Assembly: GCF_008629675.1 (NCBI RefSeq)
Contig: NZ_VWOX01000006.1
Location: forward strand, 310,001-374,000
Length of the DNA stretch: 64,000 nucleotides
Direction of reading: 5' to 3'
From: Roseiconus nitratireducens
GTDB taxonomy: Bacteria > Planctomycetota > Planctomycetia > Pirellulales > Pirellulaceae
The first letter of the stretch is position 1. Each line of letters opens with the position of its first letter. Both the position numbers and the translations under genes were made by a program. Shown here one piece after another: positions 28,146-36,851 of this stretch. The notes below the pieces were generated by a model. The model searched no databases and had not been told where the DNA came from. It saw nothing but the letters and a program-made list of their open reading frames with translations.

Positions 28146-29663
28146 TCAATCGCCCGACGTGACCCTGCCCGTGGACTTGTTTCTCCAGCTGTATCGCTGG
28201 GGGTCGAATTCAAAAGCATTCTTGGTCGGCGCTGACTCCGCCCAGCGTTTCGGCAACCACTTGGAAAGCTGGCGGATCACATCGGCGTGTCGTTCGGAAT
28301 CGGCCAGGTTGGTCCATTCCTGCGGATCCGATCGATGGTCATACAGCTCTTCGCCTCCGTCGTGGTAACGGATGTAGCGGAACCGCCCGGATCGCACCGC
28401 CGCGTTTCCCCGATGGTATTCGATCACCGCTGGCCGATCCCAGGATGACATCGGATCCTGCAACAACGGCTGCAGCGAAACACCGTCGTGGCCGGAAAGC
28501 TGTGGCAGATTGCATAGCTGAATCAACGTGGGAAACAAATCCACCAGACCGACGGGAGTCTCACACCGGCCGGCCGGCGAATCGGGGACGTCGATCACCA
28601 ACGGCACCCGTGTCGCCTCCTCCCACAGCGTGCTCTTGTGCCAGTGCTGTTTCTCCCCCAAGTGCCAACCATGATCGGACCACAGCACAACGATGGTGCG
28701 GTCCGCGTCCTGGCGGTCTTCCAGAGCGTCCAGAACGCGTCCGACTTGCCAGTCGGCGAAGGTGATGCTTGCCAGATACGCGCGGACAGCTTGCTTCCAT
28801 TGATCTGCATCCACAATCGCCTTCAGATCGCTCCGTCGTGCGGAGGCCAGCTTTTGTCCCTCGGCGGGAACGTCCCTCAAATCTTCGGCCTGCGTTTGCG
28901 GCAGCCGAATGTCCTCGGTTGGATAGCGGTCAAAAAAACGTTGCGGGACGTACCAGGGAAGATGAGGCCGGAAGAATCCGCATGCCAAGAAGTAGGGGCG
29001 ATCGTGCGACCCTCGCAAAAAGTCGACCGCGTAGTCGGCGGTGAGTGTGTCATCGTATTGTGATTCGGGGATCGGCAACGCGCCCCAATCGTTCTCATGC
29101 CCCAGACCTGGCACGCCGCTAAACGGAAACCCCGGCGGAGGCGGACCACTTTCCGACCAGGGGTAGTTGACGCGGCTCCCGCGAAACCACGGATCATTGC
29201 GAAACGTCAGTTTGAAGTAATCGTCCCACTGATTCGGCGGATTGTTGCCCGCCGTGTGGTGAAAGACTTTCCCCGCTCCAACGACTTTGTATCCCGAAGC
29301 GCGAAAGTGCATCGGGATCGTGACCACCTCGGGAAGGTTGGGTTTCCACCAGTGCCCGTTGTCATAAAGCCCGGTCGTCGACGGTCGCAGTCCGGTCATG
29401 ACCGCCGCGCGGGACGGCGCGCATTTGGGTGACGCGCAATGGGCGTTCGTGAACAACATGCCTTGCGCAGCAAGACGATCAATGTTTGGCGTGTGCACCA
29501 CGCCGTCGTACCCGCGCAAACACCCCACCCAATCTTTCAGGTCGTCGACGGCAAGGAACACCACGTTGGGTTTCGACGCCTCGTCGGCAATGACGGCTGA
29601 ATGGGACACCGCGATCAACAACGGCCAGAGTGCTACCACACAACGGGCGAATCGAAAGACCAT
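28146..29663 (-). CDS. Exported sulfatase, iduronate-2-sulfatase-like
   Basis: 505-aa secreted sulfatase that should hydrolyse sulfate esters, probably on glycans. A signal peptide (FARCVVALWPLLIAV) is followed by metal-binding VVFLAVDDLKD, then the sulfatase signature C81-A-P-S-R85, where Cys81 would be converted to formylglycine by an anaerobic-independent or Cys-type maturase. The segment HTPNIDRLAAQGMLFTNAHC matches iduronate-2-sulfatase-type enzymes, and WSDHGWHLGEKQHWHK carries further metal and substrate residues. ATG 29663 is chosen; the frame is open to 29786 but the extension overlaps the upstream gene. The start lies 4 bases after the sialidase stop, so the two are one operon. Confidence 0.92.
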   Translation of the reverse strand: MVFRFARCVVALWPLLIAVSHSAVIADEASKPNVVFLAVDDLKDWVGCLRGYDGVVHTPNIDRLAAQGMLFTNAHCASPKCAPSRAAVMTGLRPSTTGLYDNGHWWKPNLPEVVTIPMHFRASGYKVVGAGKVFHHTAGNNPPNQWDDYFKLTFRNDPWFRGSRVNYPWSESGPPPPGFPFSGVPGLGHENDWGALPIPESQYDDTLTADYAVDFLRGSHDRPYFLACGFFRPHLPWYVPQRFFDRYPTEDIRLPQTQAEDLRDVPAEGQKLASARRSDLKAIVDADQWKQAVRAYLASITFADWQVGRVLDALEDRQDADRTIVVLWSDHGWHLGEKQHWHKSTLWEEATRVPLVIDVPDSPAGRCETPVGLVDLFPTLIQLCNLPQLSGHDGVSLQPLLQDPMSSWDRPAVIEYHRGNAAVRSGRFRYIRYHDGGEELYDHRSDPQEWTNLADSERHADVIRQLSKWLPKRWAESAPTKNAFEFDPQRYSWRNKSTGRVTSGD

Positions 29664-29667
29664 GGAA

Positions 29668-30876
29668 TCACTCAAGGGTATCCAACACACAACGCACGAA
29701 GTCGATGCGATCGTAGGAACTTTTCCCAACGGATCCGGCTTCAAACAGAACGCCCACCTCGCCATCGGAAAGTTTGACCATGTCACTGTAGGCTGCCGGC
29801 CCCGTGTGAATCAAAGGACCATCTTGCCAGGTATTCCCCTCGTCGGTGGAGTAACGTAATCGCAGGTCGCTGCGGCCTTTTCCACTGGGGCCGTTGTCAT
29901 CGGGTCCGGAGAACAGGATCAAGTTTCGCGGGTCTCCCTGCGACTTGGCATTGACCCGCAGCAATGCACACTGAACCACCGGCGGATCCAGGACGTCTGA
30001 CTCGGGGACAAACCACTTGTATCCCGATTCTTTGGCGGGGACGAAGGTCTGACCGCCGTCTTCACTGAAGGCTTTGCCCCGCGTTCCGGCCGCCTTGCCG
30101 TGTTGATCGCGGGTGCTGAAGTACAGCCGACCGTCCTCCAATTCGACCACGGTCGTCTCGTTGGCATTCAGTTCATCTTCGTACGAATCGTCGACGGCTC
30201 CAAGTTGCCAGGTCTGACCGTGATCGTCGCTGTAAATGACTTGGACGCCATTGAGACCGTCGTCGGCGCCGTCTGGGCCGACACGATGGTCCGCAGGCAC
30301 CACCAGACGCCCACGGAACGGCCCGTTTTGGATTTGGATCGAATGCACCGGACCGGTTGCGTACCAACCCCACGCCTCAGGTTTGACTTCCGCAGTGATC
30401 TCGCGCGGGCGGGACCAGGATTCACCGTGATCGTCACTGTGGGTCACAAAAACGCGATCGTTTTCCAACGTGAACGGAAGCCAGATCCGACCGCGATGCT
30501 CCGGATCTATCCGATCCACCACCGGCGCGGGATTGCCGATCGTGATCGAAGGCACGGCATCGGCAAAGAAGGCTCGGAAATCTTCGCTCTCCTGGACGAC
30601 TTGCAGCGGTTGCCAACTTTTCCCGCCGTCGCTGGAACGTCGCAAGACCAAATCGATTTCGCTGGCGTCCCCTCCCTGGCGTGCTTCGCAAAACGCCAGC
30701 AGGTCTCCGTTAGCGGCTTGGACGATCGCGGGAATCCGAAACACCTTGTAGCCTTCGCTATCACGTTGAAACACGGTCGTCGCGGTGTGCTCATCGGCCG
30801 ATGCCAAGCCGCACGAGGCGCCGACAATGCCGAACAACGATGAAACCAGCAACGGATACAAAAAAGAAAATCGCAT
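29668..30876 (-). CDS. Exported sialidase (exo-alpha-sialidase, BNR family)
   Basis: 402-aa six-bladed propeller enzyme predicted to release terminal sialic acid. It has a signal peptide (SFLYPLLVSSLFGIVGASC), the FRIP motif at residues 46-49 with the carboxylate-binding Arg, and at least four Asp boxes (SSDGGKSW, HSDDHGESW, YSDDHGQTW, STDEGNTW). A late Tyr-containing segment GPAAYSDM fits the nucleophile region. The Cys in SCGLAS leaves open a lipoprotein rather than a secreted form. It immediately precedes a sulfatase gene in the same operon, which suggests attack on sulfated sialoglycans. Sequence alone does not exclude another sugar acid as substrate. Confidence 0.9.
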   Translation of the reverse strand: MRFSFLYPLLVSSLFGIVGASCGLASADEHTATTVFQRDSEGYKVFRIPAIVQAANGDLLAFCEARQGGDASEIDLVLRRSSDGGKSWQPLQVVQESEDFRAFFADAVPSITIGNPAPVVDRIDPEHRGRIWLPFTLENDRVFVTHSDDHGESWSRPREITAEVKPEAWGWYATGPVHSIQIQNGPFRGRLVVPADHRVGPDGADDGLNGVQVIYSDDHGQTWQLGAVDDSYEDELNANETTVVELEDGRLYFSTRDQHGKAAGTRGKAFSEDGGQTFVPAKESGYKWFVPESDVLDPPVVQCALLRVNAKSQGDPRNLILFSGPDDNGPSGKGRSDLRLRYSTDEGNTWQDGPLIHTGPAAYSDMVKLSDGEVGVLFEAGSVGKSSYDRIDFVRCVLDTLE

Positions 30877-31008
30877 GGATTCAATGATTGGAGGGATGAA
30901 AGGTGGATCCGGTGATCCTGGGGGTAATCCGCGAGTGATGATGATTCCCCGATCGAATGGATTGGCAATCGATAACGCGGCCCGCGTTTCCTTGCGCGAG
31001 CGGAGCGT

Positions 31009-31461
31009 TCAATCTGCCTGCAATTCGGCAGCGGTGAAGGTTTCGATCTGACCGAACCCTGCCACCAAATGCGCTTCGCCCACGGACAGACGGAAGAATC
31101 CAAAATCGCCGAAGTCGGCGTACATGGCGGCGGAAGGATGACGTTGCAGAAAGAGTTCCCGCAGCGTCGCATCGACGGCTCGATCCACCCGTTCCGCGTT
31201 GGCCCTCAGAGTGATTCTGGGCAGGGTCAGTGGATCCTCACCGTCCTCCGCCGGAGAGACGAGCAACAGCGAACAGGCCCCATTTTGATCCAGATTTCGC
31301 GTGTGTCGGGCAAGCCGGCTGAGCAAGACCGTGATCGCCACTGGGCTTTCCGCGGCAACGTTCACCAGGGTGACGAAAGGCCCACCTTCAGGATCCAACG
31401 TGCCCAGGCTGGCCGCCGGTGTGAGGCGAATCAAATCCCGAGCCAATTTGATTCCGGACAT
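31009..31461 (-). CDS. HugZ-type pyridoxamine 5'-phosphate oxidase-like protein
   Basis: 150-aa FMN-binding split-barrel protein. The order SLGTLDPEGGPFVTLVNVA, then LLSRLARHTRNL, and finally GEAHLVAGFGQIET is characteristic of the HugZ/haem-utilisation branch of this superfamily, whose members bind or degrade haem. Only the N-terminal barrel is present, as in short members. It lies 132 bp upstream of the sialidase on the same strand, but no shared function is evident. The role in haem metabolism is inferred from family membership; another flavin-linked activity is possible. Confidence 0.78.
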   Translation of the reverse strand: MSGIKLARDLIRLTPAASLGTLDPEGGPFVTLVNVAAESPVAITVLLSRLARHTRNLDQNGACSLLLVSPAEDGEDPLTLPRITLRANAERVDRAVDATLRELFLQRHPSAAMYADFGDFGFFRLSVGEAHLVAGFGQIETFTAAELQAD

Positions 31462-31672
31462 GGAGCTCAGACCCTCTTGACGCGGGGAAGAATTGGCATC
31501 AACCGGATCGATGCCAAGAACAAACCAAATGTTGAAGTTCGGAACGCCGCAGTGTCGTTGACTCGCAATCTTCTAGCTGCGGACCGGGTAGCACCGATCC
31601 ACTGATGAAGTTGCTTGCCATTGTCCGGCCTCCGTGCCAAGACAGGCATGCCTGCCAGCACGGCGTGGTGCC

Positions 31673-31692
31673 CTGCCGTCTGGCGACGGCAG
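31673..31692. repeat. Hairpin in a 314-bp gene-free stretch
   Basis: CTGCCGTC-TGGC-GACGGCAG (8-bp arms). The surrounding 31462-31775 has no gene; it also carries a GGCATGCC palindrome and other small inverted repeats, resembling decayed copies of the dispersed repeats elsewhere in the window. Confidence 0.55.
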
Positions 31693-31775
31693 CTACCGTG
31701 TGACAGCTGCGAAAGCCGCAGGAATGAATGCAACTTTCACGGAGTGGAAGGCGACACTCGAAAACCCACTCGCTG

Positions 31776-33146
31776 CTAGCCGACACTGGCCAACTCGCGG
31801 GACTTGCGGCTCAGGAACCGGTTCGCTTCCTCGTCATTGACGAATGATTCCTGCTTCGGATCCCAAGTCAACTCGCGGCCGGTCATCAGCGCAATGTTGC
31901 ACAAGTGACAGGATGTCATGGTCCGATGATGGGACCAGACGTCGGAAATCGGCTTGCCGCCATCTTCGATGCACTCAAAGAAGTTCCCCATGTGGTTGCC
32001 GGGGGATTTGCCGTTGCACAGCTCCTTGATGATGCCATCCAACTCTTTGCGGTCAGCGTCGGTCAGTTCATCGACCGGACGGCCTTCCAGCTTCCCGCGA
32101 TTGACGAAGATCCGTCCCTTGTCGCCTTCGAACAAGATCCCGTTTCCGAAATCGACATTGTCACCATCGCGTTTGTAGTGATTGTTGACGCTGATCAGGC
32201 TGCCGTTGCCGTACTTGAGATCAATGCTGAATTCGGTTGCGGTGTTGTAACCGTTGGGCAGTGAAACCTCTCCGTTGAGAAATCCGACCCAATCCAGGTC
32301 GCTGGGAACGGTCTCAGGAAACTTGCCCGAGCCCTTGATTTTGCGAGGTCCATCTTCGCCGGGGGCCAGCGCCCACTGAGCGATGTCGATGTGGTGGGCC
32401 CCCCAGTCGGTCATCTTTCCGCCGGAATACTCAAAATACCAGCGGAACATTCGACGGCGTTCTTCGCAGTAATCCGCTTGGGGTGCCGGACCGACCCACA
32501 TGTCCCAATCCAGACCTTCCGGGGCGGCATGAGATTCAAACGGTCCGCCGGCCGGGGCGCCGCCGATCGCGACATAGGCGTTGACGTTGTCGCCCAATCG
32601 GCCGGACTGCACGATGGCGATGGCGCTCAAAAAATGGTTCTTGCTGCTCCGCTGCTGCGTCCCGACTTGGAACACTCTCCCGGTTTCCTCGACGACCGAT
32701 CGAATCTGCTTCCCTTCGTCGATGGTCAGGGTCAGTGGCTTCTCGCAATAAACGTCGGCGCCGCTACGAAGGGCAGCGATCGCGATCGGGACGTGCCAAT
32801 GGTCGGGCGTCCCAATCGTCACCACGTCCGGTTTCTCCTGGTCCAACATCTCGCGATAGTCGCGATACGTATTCAATTTTCCGCCAAACGACTGATTGAA
32901 TTCTTCGGTGTGCAAGTCGTCGACGTCACAGACGGCAACCATGTTTGCGAACTTGGATGCCTCGCGAGCGATTTGACCGCCGCGGTTGTAGCGTCCACGT
33001 GATCCACCGACACCGATCGATGCCAGACGGAGCTTTTGCGATTGTCCTTGCCCCAAGGCAGACTGGGCGAACGGATTGGCGGCAACGGACGCACCCAAGG
33101 CGGTCCCCGCGGCAGTGGCTTTCAAGAATTGACGGCGGGACGACAT
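31776..33146 (-). CDS. Tat-exported Gfo/Idh/MocA-family oxidoreductase
   Basis: 456-aa NAD(P)-dependent oxidoreductase. It starts with a twin-arginine signal (MSSRRQFLKATAAGTALG), so it is exported folded, probably with cofactor bound. The Rossmann fold begins at LRLASIGVGGSRGR, the EKP motif is present in DVYCEKPLTL, and GGKMTDWGAHHIDIAQWAL holds the catalytic-region His residues. The second half is the usual C-terminal beta-sheet domain. ATG 33146 is chosen because it begins the Tat signal; the frame is open to 33473, into the neighbouring MFS gene. The substrate is probably a sugar derivative, in keeping with the surrounding sulfatases and sialidase. Confidence 0.9.
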   Translation of the reverse strand: MSSRRQFLKATAAGTALGASVAANPFAQSALGQGQSQKLRLASIGVGGSRGRYNRGGQIAREASKFANMVAVCDVDDLHTEEFNQSFGGKLNTYRDYREMLDQEKPDVVTIGTPDHWHVPIAIAALRSGADVYCEKPLTLTIDEGKQIRSVVEETGRVFQVGTQQRSSKNHFLSAIAIVQSGRLGDNVNAYVAIGGAPAGGPFESHAAPEGLDWDMWVGPAPQADYCEERRRMFRWYFEYSGGKMTDWGAHHIDIAQWALAPGEDGPRKIKGSGKFPETVPSDLDWVGFLNGEVSLPNGYNTATEFSIDLKYGNGSLISVNNHYKRDGDNVDFGNGILFEGDKGRIFVNRGKLEGRPVDELTDADRKELDGIIKELCNGKSPGNHMGNFFECIEDGGKPISDVWSHHRTMTSCHLCNIALMTGRELTWDPKQESFVNDEEANRFLSRKSRELASVG

Positions 33147-33283
33147 CTTGCAGATCCTTTCACTATTGGGAGGGAGACAGGCAGATAGAAGAGGAGGAAG
33201 TATAGCTGAAACCACAGCGCCGGTACGCCGCGCGGAAAGCTCGCTGGAATCCCTCGCGCAGAAACACCACTTGAGGACGCTGC

Positions 33284-34618
33284 TCAGGACGCCCGCGGCA
33301 CCGCCCCCGCTTCGTCGCCCCGAAGCGGCGGACGAATGAACCAGGTCGCAATCGACAGCGGAAGGATCGCCGCGGCAAACACCAGGATCGCGAGCTCGTA
33401 GTCTCCTGTGCGATCCTTGATCGCACCCATGATCAATGGCCCACAGCCGCTTCCGGCGACCGTTCCACACCACACCGCCCCGCGGATGCTGCCCAGAAAG
33501 TCACGCCCGTAGAACTTCAACCAGGCCACCGCGCTGACCGAGATCAACATCCCTTGACCGCCCCCGAACAGCGCGGCGAAGGCTTGCGCCCCGGTCACCG
33601 AACGATCCAGGTACAACCAGATCAGTGCTGCCGCGACCAGCGACGTTCCCAACCCCAGCAGTCGGTTCAACGGAAGAAAGTCAGCCAGCACGCCACCGCT
33701 CAACTGCATCGCCAACATCGTGAAGCCAAGGATCTTGAACAACCAGCTTGCGGTGTCCTCCGGCAAACCACGATCACCGCACAAAGTGAACAGGTAAAAC
33801 AGAACCCCGGTGCCGGCCATTGCCCAAAGGATATTTGCGAGAGCCAACACATAATAGGATTTGGTTCGCATCGCCTGAGCCAGGGTCAACGAACGCGGGT
33901 CCAATAATCCGCCGGCGGTGCGACGCGTTTCGCGGTCTGCTTCCGTCGATTCATCGGATTCCGGATCAGCCAATTCATCCGCCAGCACCAGGCCATCGAC
34001 GTGTTGGCCCACATCCTCCGGCCGGTTGCGATAAAGCAGCAAGACCAGCGGCAACAACAACATGACCAACAGCACCGCGATCAAGTGATAGGTCGACCGC
34101 CAACCAATCACTTCAATGGTTTGTGCGATCCAAGCCGGAACAAATGCAAACGCGACCGCCGATCCGATGCTGAGCAACGCAGAAACCCTGCCGATGCGAT
34201 TGCGAAACCACATGGCCGTCGTATTGCCCGACAGGAGCGTCAAAGAACCTTGCCCGAGAAATCGCAGCAGGAAGAACGCAACCAACAACCCGAAGAAGCC
34301 GTTCACCGTCGACGTGAATAAGCACGCCCCGGCCAGGGCCAGAATCACCACCACCGAGACGCGTCGCAGCCCGAATCGATCGGCGCTCGGTCCCACCATC
34401 GACAACGGCACCGCCGCCAAGACGGTTCCCAGCATGTACGCCAGCCCCAACCGGCTTTCCGATAGCCCCAACGAATCCAAAAGTGCGGGAGTGAAGGCGC
34501 TGACCGCGAAGGTCTGGCCCGGGCTGGTACCGATCTGCATCAACATCGCGATCGGCAACATCAAGTAGCCGTAGAAGAACGGCAACCGCCTGGCCAAATG
34601 ATTCGACAGAGCATTCAT
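33284..34618 (-). CDS. Major facilitator superfamily transporter
   Basis: About 444-aa membrane protein with twelve predicted transmembrane helices in two groups of six separated by a charged loop (about residues 205-245, acidic ADPESDESTEADRE). Helix 2-3 loop GPSADRFGLRR matches the MFS signature. Similar to monocarboxylate/oxalate-type MFS proteins, but specificity cannot be assigned. ATG 34618 is preferred to a TTG two codons earlier. It lies between the exported oxidoreductase and a sulfatase on the same strand, so uptake of a sugar or organic acid released outside the cell is a reasonable inference. Confidence 0.88.
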   Translation of the reverse strand: MNALSNHLARRLPFFYGYLMLPIAMLMQIGTSPGQTFAVSAFTPALLDSLGLSESRLGLAYMLGTVLAAVPLSMVGPSADRFGLRRVSVVVILALAGACLFTSTVNGFFGLLVAFFLLRFLGQGSLTLLSGNTTAMWFRNRIGRVSALLSIGSAVAFAFVPAWIAQTIEVIGWRSTYHLIAVLLVMLLLPLVLLLYRNRPEDVGQHVDGLVLADELADPESDESTEADRETRRTAGGLLDPRSLTLAQAMRTKSYYVLALANILWAMAGTGVLFYLFTLCGDRGLPEDTASWLFKILGFTMLAMQLSGGVLADFLPLNRLLGLGTSLVAAALIWLYLDRSVTGAQAFAALFGGGQGMLISVSAVAWLKFYGRDFLGSIRGAVWCGTVAGSGCGPLIMGAIKDRTGDYELAILVFAAAILPLSIATWFIRPPLRGDEAGAVPRAS

Positions 34619-34775
34619 TGCCAATCGGTATCCGTCAAACCTTCACGAAGAAAAACGAACTGCTGTTGAATCTCGCCCCCCCGACTCTCGTCAGAAGACA
34701 CTGTCCGCTGCAGCCACGTTCGCATCGAGCGAGGCGAATGGCAGAATCTGTGGCGTCTTGGGCAAGGGAGGGTGG

Positions 34776-36242
34776 TCAACGATCGTGGCGGTCATCAACG
34801 GCCGGCTGCCATTTGACGCGTCCGCCGTTTTGCACGTGGCCACGCAGCGCATCCTTCAGCTGTCTGACAATCCCGTGATGATCGTCGACGACATTCGACG
34901 TCTCCTCCGGGTCGGCTTCCAGGTCGTACAACTCCAGCGGAGAAAACGGGTCATTCTGCATCAGCTTCCATTTGCCTTTGACCAGGGCATGGTACGCCTT
35001 GCCGACGTACCGGTTGCCGCCTTCACGCCGGACGAAATACAGCTCGCGATCGGCTTGCGCCATCGTGCGACCCTCAAGAATGGGTCGCAAACTGACCGCA
35101 TCCATTTGCGCGTCGCCCTCTCCGGCCCAATTCGGAAATTCCTGGGCGCCGGCCAGATCCAGGAACGTCGCTGCCAAGTCAAACGTCAGTCCCGCGTAGT
35201 CGCTTCGTGTCCCAGCCAGCGATGCGTCGGTCGGTCGAATCAAAAACGGCACTCGCAATCCACCGTCATAATGGCTTTGCTTGCCGTCACGGAACGGCAA
35301 ATTCCGCTGGGCGTGCGGCAGGGAACCGCCGTTGTCCGAGGTGAACGCCACGACCGTTTTGTCACGCAGCCCGAGTGCGTCTAGCTTTTCGAGCAACAGG
35401 CCGACGTGATGATCCAAGTGTTCCACCAGGGCAACATTCTTCGCTCGTTTCTCGTCCAAGTCGGGCAGCCGCTGCTGCGTCCGCTGCAACCATTCGTCCG
35501 GTGGCTGGATCGGGAAATGCGGCGCGTTGTACGGCAAGTACAAAAAGAAAGGTCGCTCCGGTTGGCCACTTCGCTGGGTGATGTAGTCGATCGCCCACTG
35601 CGTGAACAGTTCGGTCGCGTGCCCTTCCGGATCGATCACCCGATCGTTCAACCGCATGAAGTTCTGACCGCCACGCAGGTGCGTGTAGTAGTCATCCATC
35701 ATGTCGCCCAAGAAACCGTGAAAGTGATCAAAACCACGTTCGGTCGGTGTATTGGGAGACTGCAAGCCGAGGTGCCACTTGCCCACAATTGCGGTGTGGT
35801 ACCCCAGTTTGCCAAGCCGAGCTGCGAGCGTCGGAACGGTCGGATCGAAGAAGCCCCAACTGTTTTCCGGGTTCGTCCGGATCACCCCCGGAACTCCGAC
35901 GCGATCGGCAAAGCGTCCCGTCAAGATCGCCGCGCGGGTGGGGGAACACACGGTGCAATTGGCCCGCATGTTGTCAAAGCGGATGCCTTCGGCCGCCAAT
36001 CGGTCCAAGGCCGGCGTTCGGATATCCAGAGCCCCCTGGTAACTGACATCACCGAATCCCAAATCATCCGCCAGGATCAACAGCAGATTGGGTCTTTGCG
36101 GCTGCTGCGCCGTGGCAGGCGTGGCAACCGAGAACGCTACGCAGGCGATCCACCAGGATGCGACGCAGCATGCCATCCGCCGCGGACCGATCCGGTTCCA
36201 GGAAGCTTTCTTTGAACTCTTGTCCGTGGGACCAAACATCAT
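34776..36242 (-). CDS. Exported arylsulfatase-type sulfatase
   Basis: 488-aa sulfatase of the arylsulfatase A type. A basic N-terminus and hydrophobic CVASWWIACVAFSVATP form the signal peptide; Met23 (MACCVAS) is an alternative start. Metal-binding LLLILADDLGFGDV is followed by the signature C99-S-P-T-R103 with the formylglycine Cys, then ILTGR. HTAIVGKWHLG and FTSDNGGSLPH supply further active-site residues. It is distinct from the iduronate-sulfatase-like enzyme at 28146, so the locus offers two sulfatase specificities. It is the first gene of a same-strand series running down to 28146. Confidence 0.92.
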   Translation of the reverse strand: MMFGPTDKSSKKASWNRIGPRRMACCVASWWIACVAFSVATPATAQQPQRPNLLLILADDLGFGDVSYQGALDIRTPALDRLAAEGIRFDNMRANCTVCSPTRAAILTGRFADRVGVPGVIRTNPENSWGFFDPTVPTLAARLGKLGYHTAIVGKWHLGLQSPNTPTERGFDHFHGFLGDMMDDYYTHLRGGQNFMRLNDRVIDPEGHATELFTQWAIDYITQRSGQPERPFFLYLPYNAPHFPIQPPDEWLQRTQQRLPDLDEKRAKNVALVEHLDHHVGLLLEKLDALGLRDKTVVAFTSDNGGSLPHAQRNLPFRDGKQSHYDGGLRVPFLIRPTDASLAGTRSDYAGLTFDLAATFLDLAGAQEFPNWAGEGDAQMDAVSLRPILEGRTMAQADRELYFVRREGGNRYVGKAYHALVKGKWKLMQNDPFSPLELYDLEADPEETSNVVDDHHGIVRQLKDALRGHVQNGGRVKWQPAVDDRHDR

Positions 36243-36383
36243 TGCACACCAGGGGTGGAATCGGTCACGGCGGCAGCAACGACTTGATCGTTGCTGTTAT
36301 CAACAATCTCCGGATCGCGTGAATCCTGATCTCAATCGGCCCGCCAGCTGACGGTCCGCCGAAACAGCCGATGACGACCAAGG

Positions 36384-36632
36384 TCACTCGGCGGTGACGG
36401 GTTCCGGATCGGCGGTGACGGGCTCCGGTTCGGCGGTGTTTTCTTCGGCCGCGTCCTTGGCGCCTTCGATGGCACCCTCGGTCACATTGGCCGCATCTTC
36501 GGCCGCCTGCTCAATGGCTTGGCCAGTTTGATCCAGCGCCTCGCCCGCTTCCTGCTGCGTTTCTTTCGAGCAACCGGTGAAACAGAAAGTCAAAGCCAAC
36601 AAGGCGACGCCAACACGAATACGCGACATCAC
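36384..36632 (-). CDS. Small acidic lipoprotein
   Basis: 82-aa protein with a lipoprotein signal (VGVALLALTFCFTGC, lipobox ending in Cys21). The mature part is a short Ala/Glu-rich helix (EALDQTGQAIEQAAEDAANV) followed by a duplicated PEPVTA tail. It resembles entericidin-like or other envelope-stress lipoproteins only in length and composition. Function unknown. Confidence 0.72.
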   Translation of the reverse strand: MMSRIRVGVALLALTFCFTGCSKETQQEAGEALDQTGQAIEQAAEDAANVTEGAIEGAKDAAEENTAEPEPVTADPEPVTAE

Positions 36633-36789
36633 AGAATCTCCAAGGTATGAGACGAAAACGAATGCCGACTATAACGCAACGGCGCGCGGCGCACAGATGG
36701 CAGGGGCTTTAGGGACGCCCCACCCCGCCTTGACGGAAAGCTTAACGAACCGGGTCGACCCGGGCGGCAGACGGTGCCAGGGGCGACAT

Positions 36790-36812
36790 CTTCCACGCTC
36801 TGGCGAGCGTGG
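36790..36812. repeat. Isolated copy of the CCACGCTC/GAGCGTGG hairpin
   Basis: Same hairpin as in the 88-bp repeats at 15174-15407, here alone between a lipoprotein gene and the 3' end of the peroxidase gene. Confidence 0.7.
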
Positions 36813-36851
36813 CGACTTCGAAGTGGCGCTGTCCGGCCAGCGAGGTCGTTG

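Noticed and set aside
36384..36632. Toxin-antitoxin entericidin
   Set aside because: Lipoprotein signal and length fit, but no paired second small gene is next to it and the tail is unlike entericidins.
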